From positions 14,960,001-15,024,000 of the forward strand of contig JAFFSR010000220.1 in assembly GCA_017163975.1 (NCBI GenBank): a stretch of DNA of 64,000 nt, written 5' to 3'. Origin of the DNA: Anastatus disparis (Eukaryota > Arthropoda > Insecta > Hymenoptera > Eupelmidae). The position numbers and the translations under genes were made by a program. Positions 47,601-58,194 of this stretch are shown piece by piece. The notes below the pieces were generated by a model. The model was given only the letters and a program-made list of their open reading frames with translations. It made no database searches and had not been told where the DNA came from. Numbering within the stretch: position 1 is the stretch's first letter; each line of letters opens with the position of its first letter.

Positions 47601-49489
47601 AGGGTATAATCACTTTCATAATTAACTAATTTAAAATTAATTTGTGTATTTATTTGCTCGACAAATTAAGCAGTACAATAAATTTATATAATTAATTGCT
47701 GCACTTTTATTATTATTGTTTATTTAATATATTTGATTAATATATTAATAGATGAAATTTCAGTAAGTGAGAAGTGTAATTATTGGAAATTTTCCATTTA
47801 GGTCTGGTTTTTAATTGCTTTATAATGATCTCGTCAAACCTATTTATCATTGTATTTAGACAGACGAAAATTTTTTTAAAATAGTTTTAGGACTACATTC
47901 TATTATAAGTTAGCAGCTTACATAATTGATAATGATTAAAGATAGTGCATTTAGACAATACCTTAAGCTTATCTATTTCTATTTGTTATAAACGTTTTAA
48001 AATTCATTATTTTATTTTTTAAAGTAAAGATTTACCTTTTATTTATAAAATATAAAATTAAAAACAAAATTTCTTTTAAAAAATAATTAAGCCTGTTTAG
48101 CATAACTTTTAAAATGTTCAAATAAGAAATATATTTAAATATCTAATGCAATTATACAATAAAAATATTTCAATAAATCGTAAACATTTGAATAACTTTA
48201 TTGCCACTTGAAATCTTTGAGATATTCAAAGAATTTCGAATATCGTTGCAATCGAGATCTTTTATCAAAGCATCTCAAGAAGGACAAAAGCAGCTAGAAA
48301 TATATATATATATATATATATATATACGTGTTTGCGAAACTCCTTCATAACGTAACATTTCTAGTTCATCGCTTTTATCATACCTTTTCAAAAATAGAGA
48401 AAAAGAAACTTGATAATTCGATGCGCTTGAAATATTCCCAATAATTCAGAATATAGGAACGATTCTTAGAAGACATTCCGCTCTGCGCTGAAGGCGTATA
48501 TACTTTTTAGAAAAAAAAAATATGAAAAAACAAAAAAAATATGAAAACATATCGACGTAGCGCTGGGAACGACGTTTTTAAAATGTATTCATGAGAACGT
48601 ATCGTATGCAAGCTTGAGAAGACGTTTTCTTTGCAGAAAAATTTTTGAGTTCTCCTTTTTTTTTATACAATAAATCTTATTTTTTCTTTCTTCTTTTTGT
48701 TTTACAGGTGACGTGGTCTTATCATAGTTCTGATGTTATTCGTCTTCTCACTGTTGGCCGTAACGCTTACAGTGTCGATCAAAGGATCAGCCTTTATTTT
48801 AGGTCAGTAAAATCAAAGCGTTTGAATTACTTTTTGAACTATTATTTTTATATAAAACATTATCAAAAGAATCTTTTAATATTTCATCCAAAAAAATTTA
48901 ATATGATTTTTAAGTTTGCATTATTTGAACTTCAATAAATTCAAAAACTTTGTAATGTCTATAGTTTGGATTCGTATTGCAAAACTTTGAAGTATAATAT
49001 ACGAAGTAAATTTATCAAAAAGATTAATATTTCCCAGATATTCCAGGATATATTTTATATATTTTTATAATAAAACTCTGTATTTACAGTCATTAAAAAA
49101 TCAAAAATTTTTTTTACCAAAAAGTTTTTCCTTGTAAGTTCTTTGATATGATTTTTTTTTATTATATTCACAGAATAAGTTTGAAATTTCTCATATAAAT
49201 ATTTTCTTAAAATTAGATAGTTAAATTAGTAGATATACACTTTTATTATTTTTAGTTCCCTGACTTAATAGTCTTATTCGCTGAAAATTTTCTTATCTTA
49301 CGTATAAGAATCTTGAATAATACTCGACAATCTTTGAATGCATTAGTTTTTTCGTTTCTTTATTTTTCAGATATCCAACGAATTGGAGACTAAGAATTCA
49401 GTATGCGACTCCGCGTGATTCTGGATTGTACGAGTGCCAAGTGGCAACTTATCCTCCTTTGGTGAAGAAAATTCACCTGCTCGTAACGG
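23427..49489 (+). CDS. dpr-like: Dpr-family Ig-superfamily cell-surface protein, 5' six exons (partial)
   Basis: Six exons, coding parts 23625-23691, 36889-37140, 38416-38891, 39153-39311, 48708-48802 and 49371-49489, join with consistent phases to 389 residues. Order: signal peptide (1 to about 22), a Thr/Ser-rich stalk with two poly-Thr blocks (about 23-265), and a complete V-type Ig domain (about 285-389). The Ig domain has Cys309 in VILDCEIG, Trp321 in TVTWSYH, the Dpr-typical LLTVGRNAYSVDQRI, and Cys372 in DSGLYECQVATYPP. In Drosophila, Dprs are neuronal surface proteins with two Ig domains that bind DIP partners during synaptic specificity. The second Ig domain and membrane anchor are not in the window. 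The YPTNWRL segment in place of the usual HSEDWTL type suggests the less typical Dprs (Dpr18/20-like), but I cannot assign a number. Confidence 0.9.
23692..29480. other. Dpr intron 1, 5' part
   Basis: AT-rich with T and A runs and no recognised exon. Frames of 72-122 codons at 25215-25433, 26319-26817 and 26970-27314 (minus) are Phe/Leu-rich and come from poly-A/T tracts such as 27173-27189. A GC-richer patch at 28870-29190 is reported separately. Confidence 0.5.
28870..29190. other. GC-richer island in intron 1
   Basis: About 300 bp is distinctly less AT-rich than the flanks, with no long frame, ending in a (GA)n tract (29158-29186). It could be an enhancer, a promoter for an alternative first exon, or an untranslated exon. 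The composition contrast is seen; function is not known. Confidence 0.35.
29488..29506. repeat. Short GC-rich palindrome
   Basis: CGCGAAATTCAATTTCGCG, 9-bp arms around a single base. It sits at the start of the composite repeat region, and the same GCGCGAAATT/AATTTCGCGC words recur near 30285, on the other side. Confidence 0.7.
29551..29672 (+). repeat. Short tandem array, 20-bp unit, about six copies
   Basis: The unit ATTCAGCGTGCGCAAAATAG starts near 29556, 29575, 29595, 29615 and 29635, with a degenerate sixth copy at 29655. There are no spacers of independent sequence. It lies inside intron 1 next to the 228-bp duplication. Confidence 0.9.
29765..30225. repeat. 228-bp direct tandem duplication with GC hairpin
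   Basis: The segment beginning CCTTTATTTTATAGTTTTGA occurs at 29765 and again at 29993 with few changes. Each copy carries a GGGGCTCCGCCCC hairpin (about 29900 and 30128; the second extended to GGGGGCTCCGCCCCC) and ends CTCTCTCGATATCAA. The GC-rich hairpins contrast with an A/T background, which suggests a transposon-derived sequence. Confidence 0.9.
30308..30444. repeat. Hairpin element of the foldback type in intron 1
   Basis: AAATAGTATGTGTAACACGT at the left pairs with the GTTACACAAAATACTATTT end. The inner arms meet at GCCCTCGCTTCGCTCGGGC (30364-30382). It has the same size, AGTAT-type ends and CTCG/CGAG-rich loop as the hairpins of elements A and B, but a different loop sequence (CGCTTCGCTCG in place of CGCCTTCGGCTCG). 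Confidence 0.8.
30445..36888. other. Dpr intron 1, 3' part
   Basis: AT-rich. It contains a microsatellite-linked relic at 31000-31110, a degenerate CCATY-type low-complexity stretch at 34990-35125, and a CT-rich, GC-richer stretch at 34160-34670 with overlapping noise frames and a (GC)n run near 34597. No exon is recognised. Frames at 31868-32082 overlap in two phases and match nothing I know. Confidence 0.45.
34990..35125. repeat. Low-complexity CAT/CCAT-rich stretch
   Basis: Repeated words ATTAACTCATT, CCATCAATCCATTGATCCAT and ACCCATCCATTTATTCATTC form an irregular 4-bp-based (CCAT/TGAA-type) repeat. There is no coding meaning. Confidence 0.6.
36889..37140 (+). CDS. dpr-like: Dpr exon 2: Thr-rich extracellular stalk, first part
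   Basis: Preceded by GAATTTCAG and followed by GTAAGT. 252 nt enters in phase 1 and leaves in phase 1. It encodes GTEGDITNLLGMNVTSS and then ACG-rich poly-Thr, with sequons NVT, NGT and NGS. A second Thr block (TETTTTTR) precedes a basic patch (NERRN). The mucin-like composition suggests O-glycosylation. The high density of ACG/ACA codons makes this region prone to repeat-length variation. Confidence 0.85.
37141..38415. other. Dpr intron 2
   Basis: 1.27 kb of AT-rich sequence bounded by GTAAGT and TTTGTCCACAG. Nothing else recognised. Confidence 0.7.
38416..38891 (+). CDS. dpr-like: Dpr exon 3: Thr-rich stalk, second part
   Basis: 476 nt between TTTGTCCACAG and GTAAGT. The phase matches exon 2 and leaves in phase 0. 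It encodes about 159 residues, with Thr runs at both ends (TTTATTITTTTIS; ETTTTTTATSTTTMMGTTG) flanking a more complex middle (LVALVQNVTDYYTHENLART). An upstream AG at 38390-38391 is also in phase and would add eight residues, so a 24-nt alternative acceptor is possible. Dprs usually have a shorter N-terminal region, so this stalk is long. Confidence 0.85.
39153..39311 (+). CDS. dpr-like: Dpr exon 4: start of Ig domain 1
   Basis: 53 codons, phase 0 at both ends, bounded by TATATCCGCAG and GTAAGC. It contains TPYFEDGQEELNVTARIGNT and VILDCEIGMLGNKT. These are strands A to B with the first Ig cysteine (Cys309) and an NVT and an NKT sequon. The YF-E/D-N-T-A-R-I-G-N/D-T lead-in is characteristic of Dpr Ig1. 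Confidence 0.92.
43901..43930. repeat. 30-bp near-perfect palindrome
   Basis: AAAGTATGGA and TCCATACTTT flank ACGCATGCAT; all but one pair of the 15 are complementary. The central GCATGC is itself a palindrome. It could be a cruciform, a dimeric protein site, or the end of a small element. Confidence 0.8.
46005..46340 (-). pseudogene. Decayed coding remnant in Dpr intron 4, product not recognised
   Basis: On the minus strand an open segment 46196-46005 reads VWLPKYGETTILNRELSSHT, then ERIELLSQDSLNEDTSGRLK, then GEARSVRVTKVGS, and stops at 46005-46007. It is preceded by CTTTTAG (46197), an acceptor-like sequence. Upstream, in another frame, similar coding-type text appears (TSAALASTFEFLKACNDLCS; SDIRKLLCQSFRK), interrupted by TAA near 46262. 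The balanced amino-acid mix and raised GC against an AT-rich intron suggest a real ancestral protein. It could be a processed pseudogene or a transposon fragment; no family recognised. Confidence 0.4.
48299..48326. repeat. (AT)n microsatellite
   Basis: About 14 AT units in intron 4, roughly 380 bp before Dpr exon 5. Confidence 0.85.
48708..48802 (+). CDS. dpr-like: Dpr exon 5: middle of Ig domain 1
   Basis: 95 nt between TTTTGTTTTACAG and GTCAGT, phase 0 in and phase 2 out. It encodes VTWSYHSSDVIRLLTVGRNA and then YSVDQRISLYF-R. The Trp is the core Ig tryptophan and LLTVG with Y-S-x-D-x-R is the signature C-D region of Dprs. The usual Ser-Trp-Ile-Arg lead is replaced by Thr-Trp-Ser-Tyr. Confidence 0.93.
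48803..49370. other. Dpr intron 5
   Basis: 568 bp between GTCAGT and TTATTTTTCAG. AT-rich, nothing else recognised. Confidence 0.85.
49371..49489 (+). CDS. dpr-like: Dpr exon 6: end of Ig domain 1
   Basis: 119 nt between TTTATTTTTCAG and GTAAGC, phase 2 in and phase 1 out. It encodes YPTNWRLRIQYATPRDSGLY and then ECQVATYPPLVKKIHLLVTG. It carries the D-S-G-x-Y-x-C motif with the second Ig cysteine and the TxPP element of the F-G loop found in Dprs. The open phase shows that at least one more exon follows; none was found before 64000. Confidence 0.93.
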
Positions 49490-52400
49490 GTAAGCTGATA
49501 AACGTTCTTTCTCTCCTTTTTCTCTCTCTCTTATTAGGGCGATGAAACAAGAGAAAATCCAAGATTGCTCATTCAATGAAATGAGACGAGAATCTTGTCA
49601 GAAATTTTTCTTTCACTTTTTTTTTCTTCCTTACTTTGTATAAACTGGAATGCCAAGGATCTTTTTTATTACTGTAATATAACTTTAGTCTTATAAGAAT
49701 ATTCTACTTGCGAGATGTAGCTTAAAGAAGCTTAAAATAAAAAAAAAATAAGATTTAATCTAACGTATTGAATTCAATTTAATTTATAGAGCTGAAAATA
49801 CTTTTAAGAATTTCCTTTTTAATACCTCGACTTGGCTATATAATATTATATAACTTGTTTAAGGTTGAATAATAAAATTTTTTATGTGATGAACATTAAA
49901 CAAAGCTTTAAGTACATTTGATGATTAAATTATGTTCTTCTTTATCACTGAGAAAAGATATTAAACTTGACTTTATAATTTATCTACTTGTCTTATCTTA
50001 AATTTCTGTTTATTGCTTAAAAAAATTATTAATTAAGACATAATGTATGAATTTGTTGTAATTATTTTATGATTAATTGATGAAATTATTCGAGATATTT
50101 TTTAACTGAAAGTCTTTGAAACGTCAATCTTTAAATTATAAAGACAGTGAAATAAAATGAGTTTGGTCAGACAATCGATTTTATCCGGTTCGTACGTGCT
50201 TTTTACTACTTGAAATGCTAATTTATATGCTCATATTTCTTTTTGACAAAGTATATGAGTTTAATAAATGCACCTGTTGTGATTTATTCGTAAAAATTAA
50301 AATTAAAGACTTTTGTATTCAAATTAACTGACATAAATGGGATCGGAGGAATTCTGAAATATCAGCCTTTTTTTATATATTATCTTTTATCGTTCAGCGT
50401 GTTTCACTAATTTTATTAATGTGATTTTGCTTGGTTTTACTTTTTTAATATAAGAAAAAAACTTTTGATATTTGACTTGATGAAAAGTTCCAACATCTGT
50501 TAGGAAATTCATCAATTCATCCAGCACTCAACAATTTATAAGGAAGAAGTAAGAAGTGTCGTTATTTTTTATTAATGTCGTTTTTTAGGGTGGGCGTACG
50601 CTCTTGATATTTTCGAAAAACAAAATTTTATTAATTCGATATTCTTTTTCCAAAAAGAAAAATCTTTTTCTATTTGTTCATGTCTATTGTTTCATTAGTG
50701 TTGATGTTACAAGCTAAGTTTTTAATTACTTAAATTTATTAAGTATGTTTGTTTTTTCAATTGTGATAGAAAAATGTTTATAAATCGTATATATTTTTTA
50801 TGATTTTATGGCAGTGAAGTTCGATTTATAATTTTATAAAAATAATTTTTAATATAGTTTCTTTAAACAACAAAATATTTATGAAGATATACAATATTTA
50901 AACGAAATTAACTAAATTTGTATTGAAAATTCTATTATTTATTCCAAATGTCTAACAAAATCTTGATTTTTTCACTTATTGTTGCAATTATCATCGTGTA
51001 TTTTCTCATATTTTAATTTTTTTTTAAATTTTCATATTTTTATTAAATGTAAGCATTAATGATAGTTTTGCACGTTCCCTTTTTTGATACGTGTTCGAAA
51101 AACTCCTTTCAATGTCAATTTTTTTATTCAATTTGGCCTACTTTTTTAAGTTAATAAATTGACCGCTGTTAAGGTAAGAATAAAGCTCATTATTCATTCA
51201 GGAGTAAAGTCTATTTTTTCTTAGAGATAAATATGTGACTTTACTCCCTAGTTGTATAAATGATTGTTATTTTATTAAAAGCTATTTTTCAAATCCTACA
51301 AACAGATAACGAAAATATAATTTTTCGAAATTACATTTTCTTATATAATTAGAAAACCTAATTAAATGAATTAAGTTAAATCTTTTTAAGCAAAATTATC
51401 AAGAAATTAGTATAATTTGATGTCCTTCGATTAGATCCAAATGTAACAATTATTATTATCAGATTTAATCTTAAAAGTGTCTAAAAAGATATCCTTTGTC
51501 CATTATTCAATTAATTTTATCGTCGTCCTTTGGTTTGTGGCTACAGAGTAAAATTTTCGTCTCTTGAACAAGCTCAAACAACTTGGGAAATTCGATTTGC
51601 CCGTTAGTTTGGAAGTACGTTTCGTATAAATGTATCAATGAGACTGTACCAAATCCTTGTACAGCAGCATCGGGGCTTCGTAGAGCCCTTACTCTTACAA
51701 CAGGTTGAAAATCCGTAAGATTCGAAAAACTCTTGTAAGATTCAGTGTATAGTTATTGGAAGATCCTTTGATTTTTTTTTTGTGAATGATTGAAATAGTG
51801 GCTCATGATTTTAAAATTTAATAATAAAATTCAGTTGAAAAATTTATTAATTACGAAAATACTTTTTAATGAAGTGTATTATGTAAATTATTTTAATAGA
51901 AATTTCAATTAATCGTTTATAGAGATAAATTTAAATTTGAGGAACACTCGAAATAATGAGATTTATATTTAATCAAGTGAATTGTTTTAAACTATTTCTA
52001 CTTTAATGTAGAAAGTATTTCACTTATTGCAAGAATATAACTTTTTGAATAAAATAACATGTATTTAACAATAACAGGTGAACCTTCTAAAATTTAATTG
52101 AATTCTTCTAAAATAAATTTGGACTTTTATTTAAAATAAATATTTTATTTGAAATTGATTCTATTATAGAATTATTCGTTCTTTTATTTACAATAGTTTT
52201 TATTGGTATTATAATGAGACGAATATTTTTTCCACATAAATGGATGCGCTTACGATGTATGTTCCATTATTTTTGAGTGAATATAAATTGCAAAATAAAA
52301 AACGACAAATAATCGATAAATGTATTTTGTTGTAAACCTTCTTAACAATGCTTTTATTTTCTATTATGCTTTTTTAAAGACTTATGTGATTACATCGCTA

Positions 52401-55400
52401 TTTTCAAATAAGGGATTTACAATTTGGAATTCTATTGAAAAAAGCATGAAATTTGAAACCACTTGAAAAATGCGTTAACTCAAGAGCCCTTCAAGAAAGG
52501 CATTGCCCAATATTTACTTGAAAATGAAAACATCTGAAAAACTTTAATATGCATCCTGAAGCTTTTATCCTTTGTTTTTAATCCTTGGCAGCATTGATAA
52601 AAAAAAATTTTAACTGTCGCATATAATTTGGTAATGTTAATTTCAAATTTATTGTCAGAGTATATGTTTTTGAAAATGATAAATCGTTTCTTTTAGCAAC
52701 TTTTTAAATCGGATTTTGGTTAAAGTTTTATCCAAAAGCAACGATACACCCATGAGCATGTAACTTTACTTTTAAAAATACATTTTACACTTCTTTTAAT
52801 ACTTTATAGTAATTTCTCTATCTCCGTCTTCTCTTCGCTTTCTAAATTATTCTCTTTCTTTCGTTGGTTTCCTCCTTCTACTACATTTATTCTTATACCT
52901 AACTTTGGCATTCGCACATATATACTTCTGCAAAAGCAATTCAGTGCATTTGAGAAACGTACATTTCCTCTCTTTCTTCTTTTTTTTTTATTTTCTCTAT
53001 GCCTATCTCTCTTTTTCTTACTCTCTCGCTCTTGCCGTCTCTTTTCTTTTCATTCTTCTTTTTTTCTCATTCTACCTTGGTAAGGATCGGGTTCCAAGTA
53101 ATCTGATCCGATCTAGAGACAGTCGAACGGAACAAAAGCCTCAGTCCCCCCTCTCTTTCCCTATTTTCCTTCGAACAACCCAGCTCTTTCTCTATCCTAT
53201 ATATACTCTTCTAGTCTAACTGCTGCCATCGCTTGCTTCTCCGTGGTTGCACGCTTGGTAGAAGAGAACTTCTCTTCTGCGGGCTGAGGACCAACGACGC
53301 TGAACTTTGCCGTCGTCGACGTAGTAGTCGAAGAACAAAATGGAGTAGAACAAACCTATGTGTGTGCGCAGCAATGAGAGAGTAAGAGAAAGAGGATAAC
53401 TAGAAAGAGAAAGAGAGAGAGAGGGAAAGAGGAGGACATTGTTACGAGTACCCGCAATTCTTGTTTGAGCGAGAAATCCAGTGGGATGAGAGAGTAAGAG
53501 TATGTGTGTGTGTGTGTGTTCTTTGATTTCTGTGGTAGTATAGATTCCCATTTCGAAACTCTACGAACTGATTCGATTGATGAGTATTCTTTCTCTACTC
53601 GTACAGTACGATTCTTCTTTTACTTTTTTTTATTTGTAAAGGTGACAGCACAAATTAGAGACACGAGTATGTGTGCAGTGTGATTTTGATTTCTAAAGGT
53701 GATGAAAGAAAACCTTTTTTTTTCTTTAAAATTTTGTTGTAAGAACGAAAATTTTAATTTTACACGTTTTGTACATTTGGAAATAAATGACTAAAATTGA
53801 ATGAAATTTTAAGATTATTTAAGCACTTTGAAAAATGGTCCAAATATAATATTTAATTGTTTATTATATTGACAATGAACAATTAACATCAACACAGTTT
53901 TGAAAAAAAATATAAAAAAATACTCTAGAGTTACAGCTGAGAAAAATTTTATTCAGTAATTAGTATTCTAAAAGAATTTGAGAACTAACAAATGTAAGAA
54001 AAATATTGCTGTTGAAATTTTTTTTTCCTTTTCTTTTCAAAATACGTTTCTCAAAAATTAATTTTGAAAAAGGTTTGTTACAAAAAAGTTGTTAAGAAAG
54101 AATGAGAAAAATATGACTGCAGGCAAATGAAAGCTGAATTAAAAACTTTATAATTTATATGCAGTACATTTTCTGATTGTGCTACGTTAAATTGTAAATT
54201 ATAGGAAAGATTAAGTTAAAGTTCATTTGTTGCAATATTGATTTTTCTGATAAGTAAATTAAAAAACTACAGTAACAAAAATTATAGGAGTTTTAGAAAC
54301 TATGAAAATAGCAACATTTTAAAATGTTATAGAACACGATTTAAACATTAAAAGGTGTATGAGTAAATAAAACCACTTTAAGTGAACAAATTTACGAAAG
54401 TAGAAATTGACAATAATACAAAAATTCGATGAATGTTATATAAATACATATAATAATTGATATTTTCCGGAAAATTCAGAGTTGAATTTAATTGGAAAAA
54501 ATATTGAAAAATTGTTTAAAAAAAAATTTTTGAGCGCTAATTGTGTGTTGTTTCTTTTGTCCTATTCTTTGCTCGGGGTATTTATTTATATATAATTTAT
54601 TAAAATTAATTAAATCAAAAGTCGCGAAAAAATATATTAATAAATTGTTAAGCAAAAGTCAACAAAAAACATAAAAATTTTTAATCTTTGTTCTGAAAAA
54701 AAATTGATTTGCAAAAAGCTGAATTTAACGTTGGTTCATTATTCTTATATTAGTAAAATTTCCATAGAAATATATCAAATCGTGCTGTAACACCTCACGC
54801 TTGAAAAATTAGACTGTTCCGTTAGCCTAGTTCTCTCCAACATTTAAAATCTATGTAATTCAAAAGGTTTTAAAATAAAAATTTACATTTCTTTTTCTAC
54901 ATACACATTTCTGAATGTACATCAATTATTTATTTTTTTTTTTTTTCAAACAATTAAAACATCCATCACAAATGCATAAAATTAAAGATACATTAATTCT
55001 TTTGTAATTTCATAAATATTAAAAAGTACGAGCTAAAAATGTAAGAATAAATAATAAAAGTAACAACAAAAGATATCCACGGACTCAAAAAAACATTATA
55101 CTTTTAAATGGACGCTTCAAAATACTTATTTTGACTAACTCATGAATTATTTATTTTCCTCGCTAAAGGAAAAAGACAGCTTAAATCCTTTAGTAAATCA
55201 CATCTGAAATCCTAAGATCCATTATTTCAATATTATTAAAAATACATTGATTCAAACTTTCGAGCTTCCAAGAGAAAAGGCACAAAGATTATGAAAGATT
55301 TTTAAAATACTGATGCTCCGTTAAATTATCTTAAGACATTAGTTATGCTTTAAATAGAAAATGCGTTGTTATCGTACTGACATTCAGCTTTTTGAAATTT

Positions 55401-57607
55401 ATAAGTTATATGACTAATCATGAGCTATATAGAAACGTTTCATTAACTGAAAAGCTACATTTGAGCTTGAAAATTTAATAGAATAAAGTTCTTAATGTTC
55501 CTTGAATTCAAATTATTTTATATAATTTTAAAATTATAACAATATATGAAAAAATATTTTTGAATTGACACCTAACAGTCCGAAACACTGGATATTTAAT
55601 AATACTATTTTGCTTTATCAAAATACTGATGTAATTATTCCAAAAAAAAAAACTTTTTCTTATATAACAAAAAATTCTTGAAACTATTTTAAAAATTTCT
55701 TTTGTAAGATTGTTTATGAATGAAAATTCCGTGAAAAGTATTTTCTTCAAGCAAGGAAAATGAGCATCCTTATATAGATAAACTCATTTTTTTTTAAATA
55801 GTGAATTTTGACTTCTACAGATGAAGTTCAGTTTTACAATCTCGCTCCAAATTTTAAAATTTTCTTTGCAAAATGACGAAATGCAACTACTTCACGTGCA
55901 AACAGCAAATTTCTAGAATGAACAACATCTGAATTACATGAAAAAAGAATTTAGTACAAATAATGAAAGCATCATTACTTTTAAATTCGTGAACTTTCAA
56001 AAATGCAAAAAGCATTGAATATTTGAATGTAATTTTAGTGTATTTTTATTCTTCTTTTCAAATATAATGTATGTTCTTATGAATTTGTATTATATTTCTT
56101 GTTAAAGAATTAAACTTTTACATCATACACGAAAAAAGAACGTAATTTTACAGCACAAAAGAAAAACTGAAATATATAAATTGTGCATTTTTATTTTAGT
56201 GAAATAAAGTTACAGTGTTTGATCAAACATTATGATTTTAAAAATGAGTAAAGCAACGTCATTTACAATTGTTACATGTTTATGTTAAAACTTATTACAT
56301 TTTATAAAAAGGTAAGGAATTTTTGAAATTCACAAAAAGGAAATAATAATTATATAGTATTTATTCTAAATTGAAACTGCTATGATTGGTTTAATATTAT
56401 AATTTAATTTTTCTTTTATAATTAAACATTCTACATATTCATTCTTTGCACTTGAAATATTAAAAAAAAAAAAAATAAATCATTATATTATTCAAAAATA
56501 AACGTTTTACAAAAAGAACACCATTTATGTTTGTATAAAGCATTAAAAATTTTGATTGTATCCAATTAAAAATATTTATCAAATTGGTGAAATTTCTCGA
56601 CAAAAACAGCAAAGCTGTCATTAAAATAGCTCATGTTTATATTTCACAAAGGCAGGCATAAAAATTACAAAAATGAAGTTTTATCAAAATGAAATATCAA
56701 ACACACATACTCTTTATTAAGTGTAAAATATAAAAACGATATTTTTAGTATAGATAAACAAAATTTTTGGAAATTTCCACATCCAATTATAATTGATTTG
56801 GCATTTAATTTTATTGATTTATACAAAATAAATACGTTTGTGTACTTTTTTTTATATTAACAAAATAAGTTAATGAAAGATTATCATTCGCTTAAATCAG
56901 AGACATCATATACCAAGCTAAATCCGCTGTATTAGGAAATAGTCAACAACTGATACCGGAACTTATCTTTTTTGAAAAAATTGCTGGTTTAAAATTGAAA
57001 CTCCAAAAAGATTAAATATTTTATTTTTGTTTTTTGATACAAGAATGTGGTTGAATGATGATTTAAACATGATATTGAACGCAAAACTGTAAATGTTTTT
57101 TAAAAACATTGTTTAATGCGCATAAGTAATTTAAGTAGATTTAAATAACGTTGTTATATAACATGATACTTTAAAAGATATAAAGTATACGGATGAAGCG
57201 ATACAAGCGAAAAAAATGCATTATTGTATCGTAACCTAATTTTAAACATATAAAGCGTATTAAAGATATTGAGTACATTTAAAGAGGTCATTATACCAAA
57301 ATGCAATGATTATAATAAAATTTCAATATATACATTTTTTAAACATCAGGTAATGTTTTTGATAGCGTGATATTGTGCTGAATTGACCTATAAACTGTAA
57401 TACCTTTTGAATCGATTGACAATAAAATAATATAATAAAAAAAATAATTTATTATACACTTATTATTCTAATAAACATGCGTGGTGTTATTAATAATTAA
57501 TTGTTTAGCTTCAAAAAATGAATTTGATAAAGATAGTATAATATTTTTATAGTTTTTTTAAATTTTATTTAACGTCACTGTATTTATGCTATCATTACGA
57601 TGCTAAT
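49490..57607. other. Probable Dpr intron 6 (open-ended), no exon recognised
   Basis: The donor GTAAGC at 49490 starts an intron for which no partner exon encoding Ig domain 2 could be found. Mostly AT-rich. 52800-53600 is CT-rich and GC-richer, with a (GA)n tract (about 53396-53436), a (TG)n tract (about 53501-53519) and a short perfect inverted repeat AGAAGAGA-ACT-TCTCTTCT near 53260. 53640-57600 shows nothing but A/T-rich sequence. Confidence 0.45.
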
Positions 57608-57757
57608 TAGCGACGGAGATCGCCAGCGTGCTTGTGAACAAAGCACATGTAATGTACAGTGGTGCTTGTATCAATCGACTGCCGAGAGCGGGATTCGAAC
57701 TCGAAACCTCGAGATTACGAATCCATCGCTCTACCGACTGAGCCACTGATGATCTAC
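57608..57757 (-). mobile_element. tRNA-like dispersed element with inverted ends, copy 2
   Basis: Same layout as 18641-18786. The minus strand has TGGCTCAGTCGGTAGAGCG (a better A box than copy 1), a GATTCGTAATC arm and GAGTTCGAATCC, then a tail ending in GATCTCCGTCGCTAA. The terminal inverted repeats have diverged here (GAGATCGCCAGCG against CACTGATGATCTA). Two copies 39 kb apart show that the whole unit, ends included, moves or is copied. Confidence 0.75.
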
Positions 57758-57845
57758 ATTTTATAGTGTGATTACCAGTTGATCAGTTGTCAATACAGTC
57801 TATAATCAATCTCTATCAAGCAGTCAATTTTTTTGTCTGTTTTTA

Positions 57846-58194
57846 TTGGGATCTGACATGGGGGCGTGGTTTAAGCTAAGATGGCGTATCATAGCATACA
57901 ATTTACATTGTCATATATGGAGCAAGTACCTATTTTGTTAATTATGAATATTTCTGTGCTATTGGGCAGATACTAATCCTACCAAACGTAATTTTATATA
58001 AGGTGAACAAGTTTTCAGAACAGGACATATAATAAAGTACGTTAAAAATAGCAAAAATATCGGTGTTATAATAACCTTTTCACGCAAGACACACAAGAAC
58101 ATACAAGACGCATCAACGAACTCTTTCTGCTTGTATGCTACCATTCGTTTAGATTTTATTCACCAGAGAGCGTCTGGCCTATGTCAGATTCCAA
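57846..58194. mobile_element. MITE, 349 bp, copy 2
   Basis: Same orientation and near-identical sequence to 9781-10131. The left end TTGGGATCTGACAT is intact, preceded by TA. The right end reads ATGTCAGATTCCAA with one change, and the flanking TA is no longer clear. It lies 90 bp from the tRNA-like element. Confidence 0.88.

Larger units (their letters stand above)
39312..48707. other. Dpr intron 4
   Basis: 9.4 kb intron that splits Ig domain 1 between the first cysteine and the core tryptophan. Mostly AT-rich. It carries a (GAA)n tract near 44360-44390, a palindrome at 43901, a minus-strand coding relic at 46005-46340, and an (AT)n run near 48299-48326. Confidence 0.7.
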
